Under the pieces are notes generated by a model. The model did no database searches and was not told the DNA's origin. It saw only the letters and a list, made by a program, of their open reading frames with translations. Below are positions 63,865 through 64,000 of a stretch of DNA of 64,000 nucleotides, in pieces (position 1 is the stretch's first letter; every line of letters begins with the position of its first letter). A program made the translations under genes and the position numbers. The stretch comes from Shinisaurus crocodilurus (Eukaryota > Chordata > Lepidosauria > Squamata > Shinisauridae): assembly GCA_021292165.1 (NCBI GenBank), contig CM037888.1:30803140-30867139 (forward strand), in the 5' to 3' direction.

Positions 63865-64000
63865 CTGAAAGGGAAAAGCAAACACAAAATCCAAGGAAGT
63901 GAAGATACTTTCATCAAAAAGCAAAGCAGTTAAGAGCTTGCCATAAAGCCCTATACATCCGTATGTCATTTTCTAACATATCTTGGGGTGGGGGGTGGGG

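Overview
The window is nuclear DNA of a vertebrate. The three genes have GT-AG introns, vertebrate-type UTRs and a CpG-rich promoter. The repeats (CR1, L2, L1, tRNA- and 5S rRNA-derived SINEs, hAT and Tigger-like MITEs, a Helitron, solo LTRs, many microsatellites) point to a squamate reptile, probably a lizard; I cannot name the species. The gene order HACD3 > < INTS14, then DENND4A, is the same block as human 15q22.

Layout. (1) About 1-18,530, + strand: HACD3, nine coding exons for the C-terminal ~319 residues plus the 3' UTR. The first ~43 codons lie left of the window. (2) 18,530-20,470: convergent intergenic gap with a 5S-derived SINE and a complete hAT element with an 8-bp target duplication. 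(3) About 20,470-34,880, - strand: INTS14, complete, 11 coding exons. They sum to exactly 518 codons plus stop if one extra base in the first coding exon is disregarded. (4) About 34,900-43,400: no host gene seen. The interval holds MITEs, LTR-like fragments, two copies of one LINE, a CR1 and an L2. In mammals SLC24A1 sits here. (5) About 43,405-64,000, - strand: DENND4A, eleven coding exons for the C-terminal part and a ~4.4 kb 3' UTR. The gene continues right of the window. Exon phases agree throughout, except for one extra base in the large exon.

The three genes are housekeeping-type neighbours rather than a pathway. HACD3 makes an ER fatty-acid elongation dehydratase, INTS14 an Integrator subunit, and DENND4A a Rab GEF. 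I found no novel multi-gene system. The unusual material is in the repeats: a 5S rRNA-derived SINE with a CR1-type tail, a 5S-tRNA chimeric SINE copy, palindromic hAT MITEs whose target duplications all carry a central TA, and a Helitron carrying a G-rich minisatellite. One DENND4A intron is ~87% transposon, with insertions 31 and 37 bp from its two splice sites. The other points are the absence of SLC24A1 and two apparent +1 frameshifts in conserved exons.
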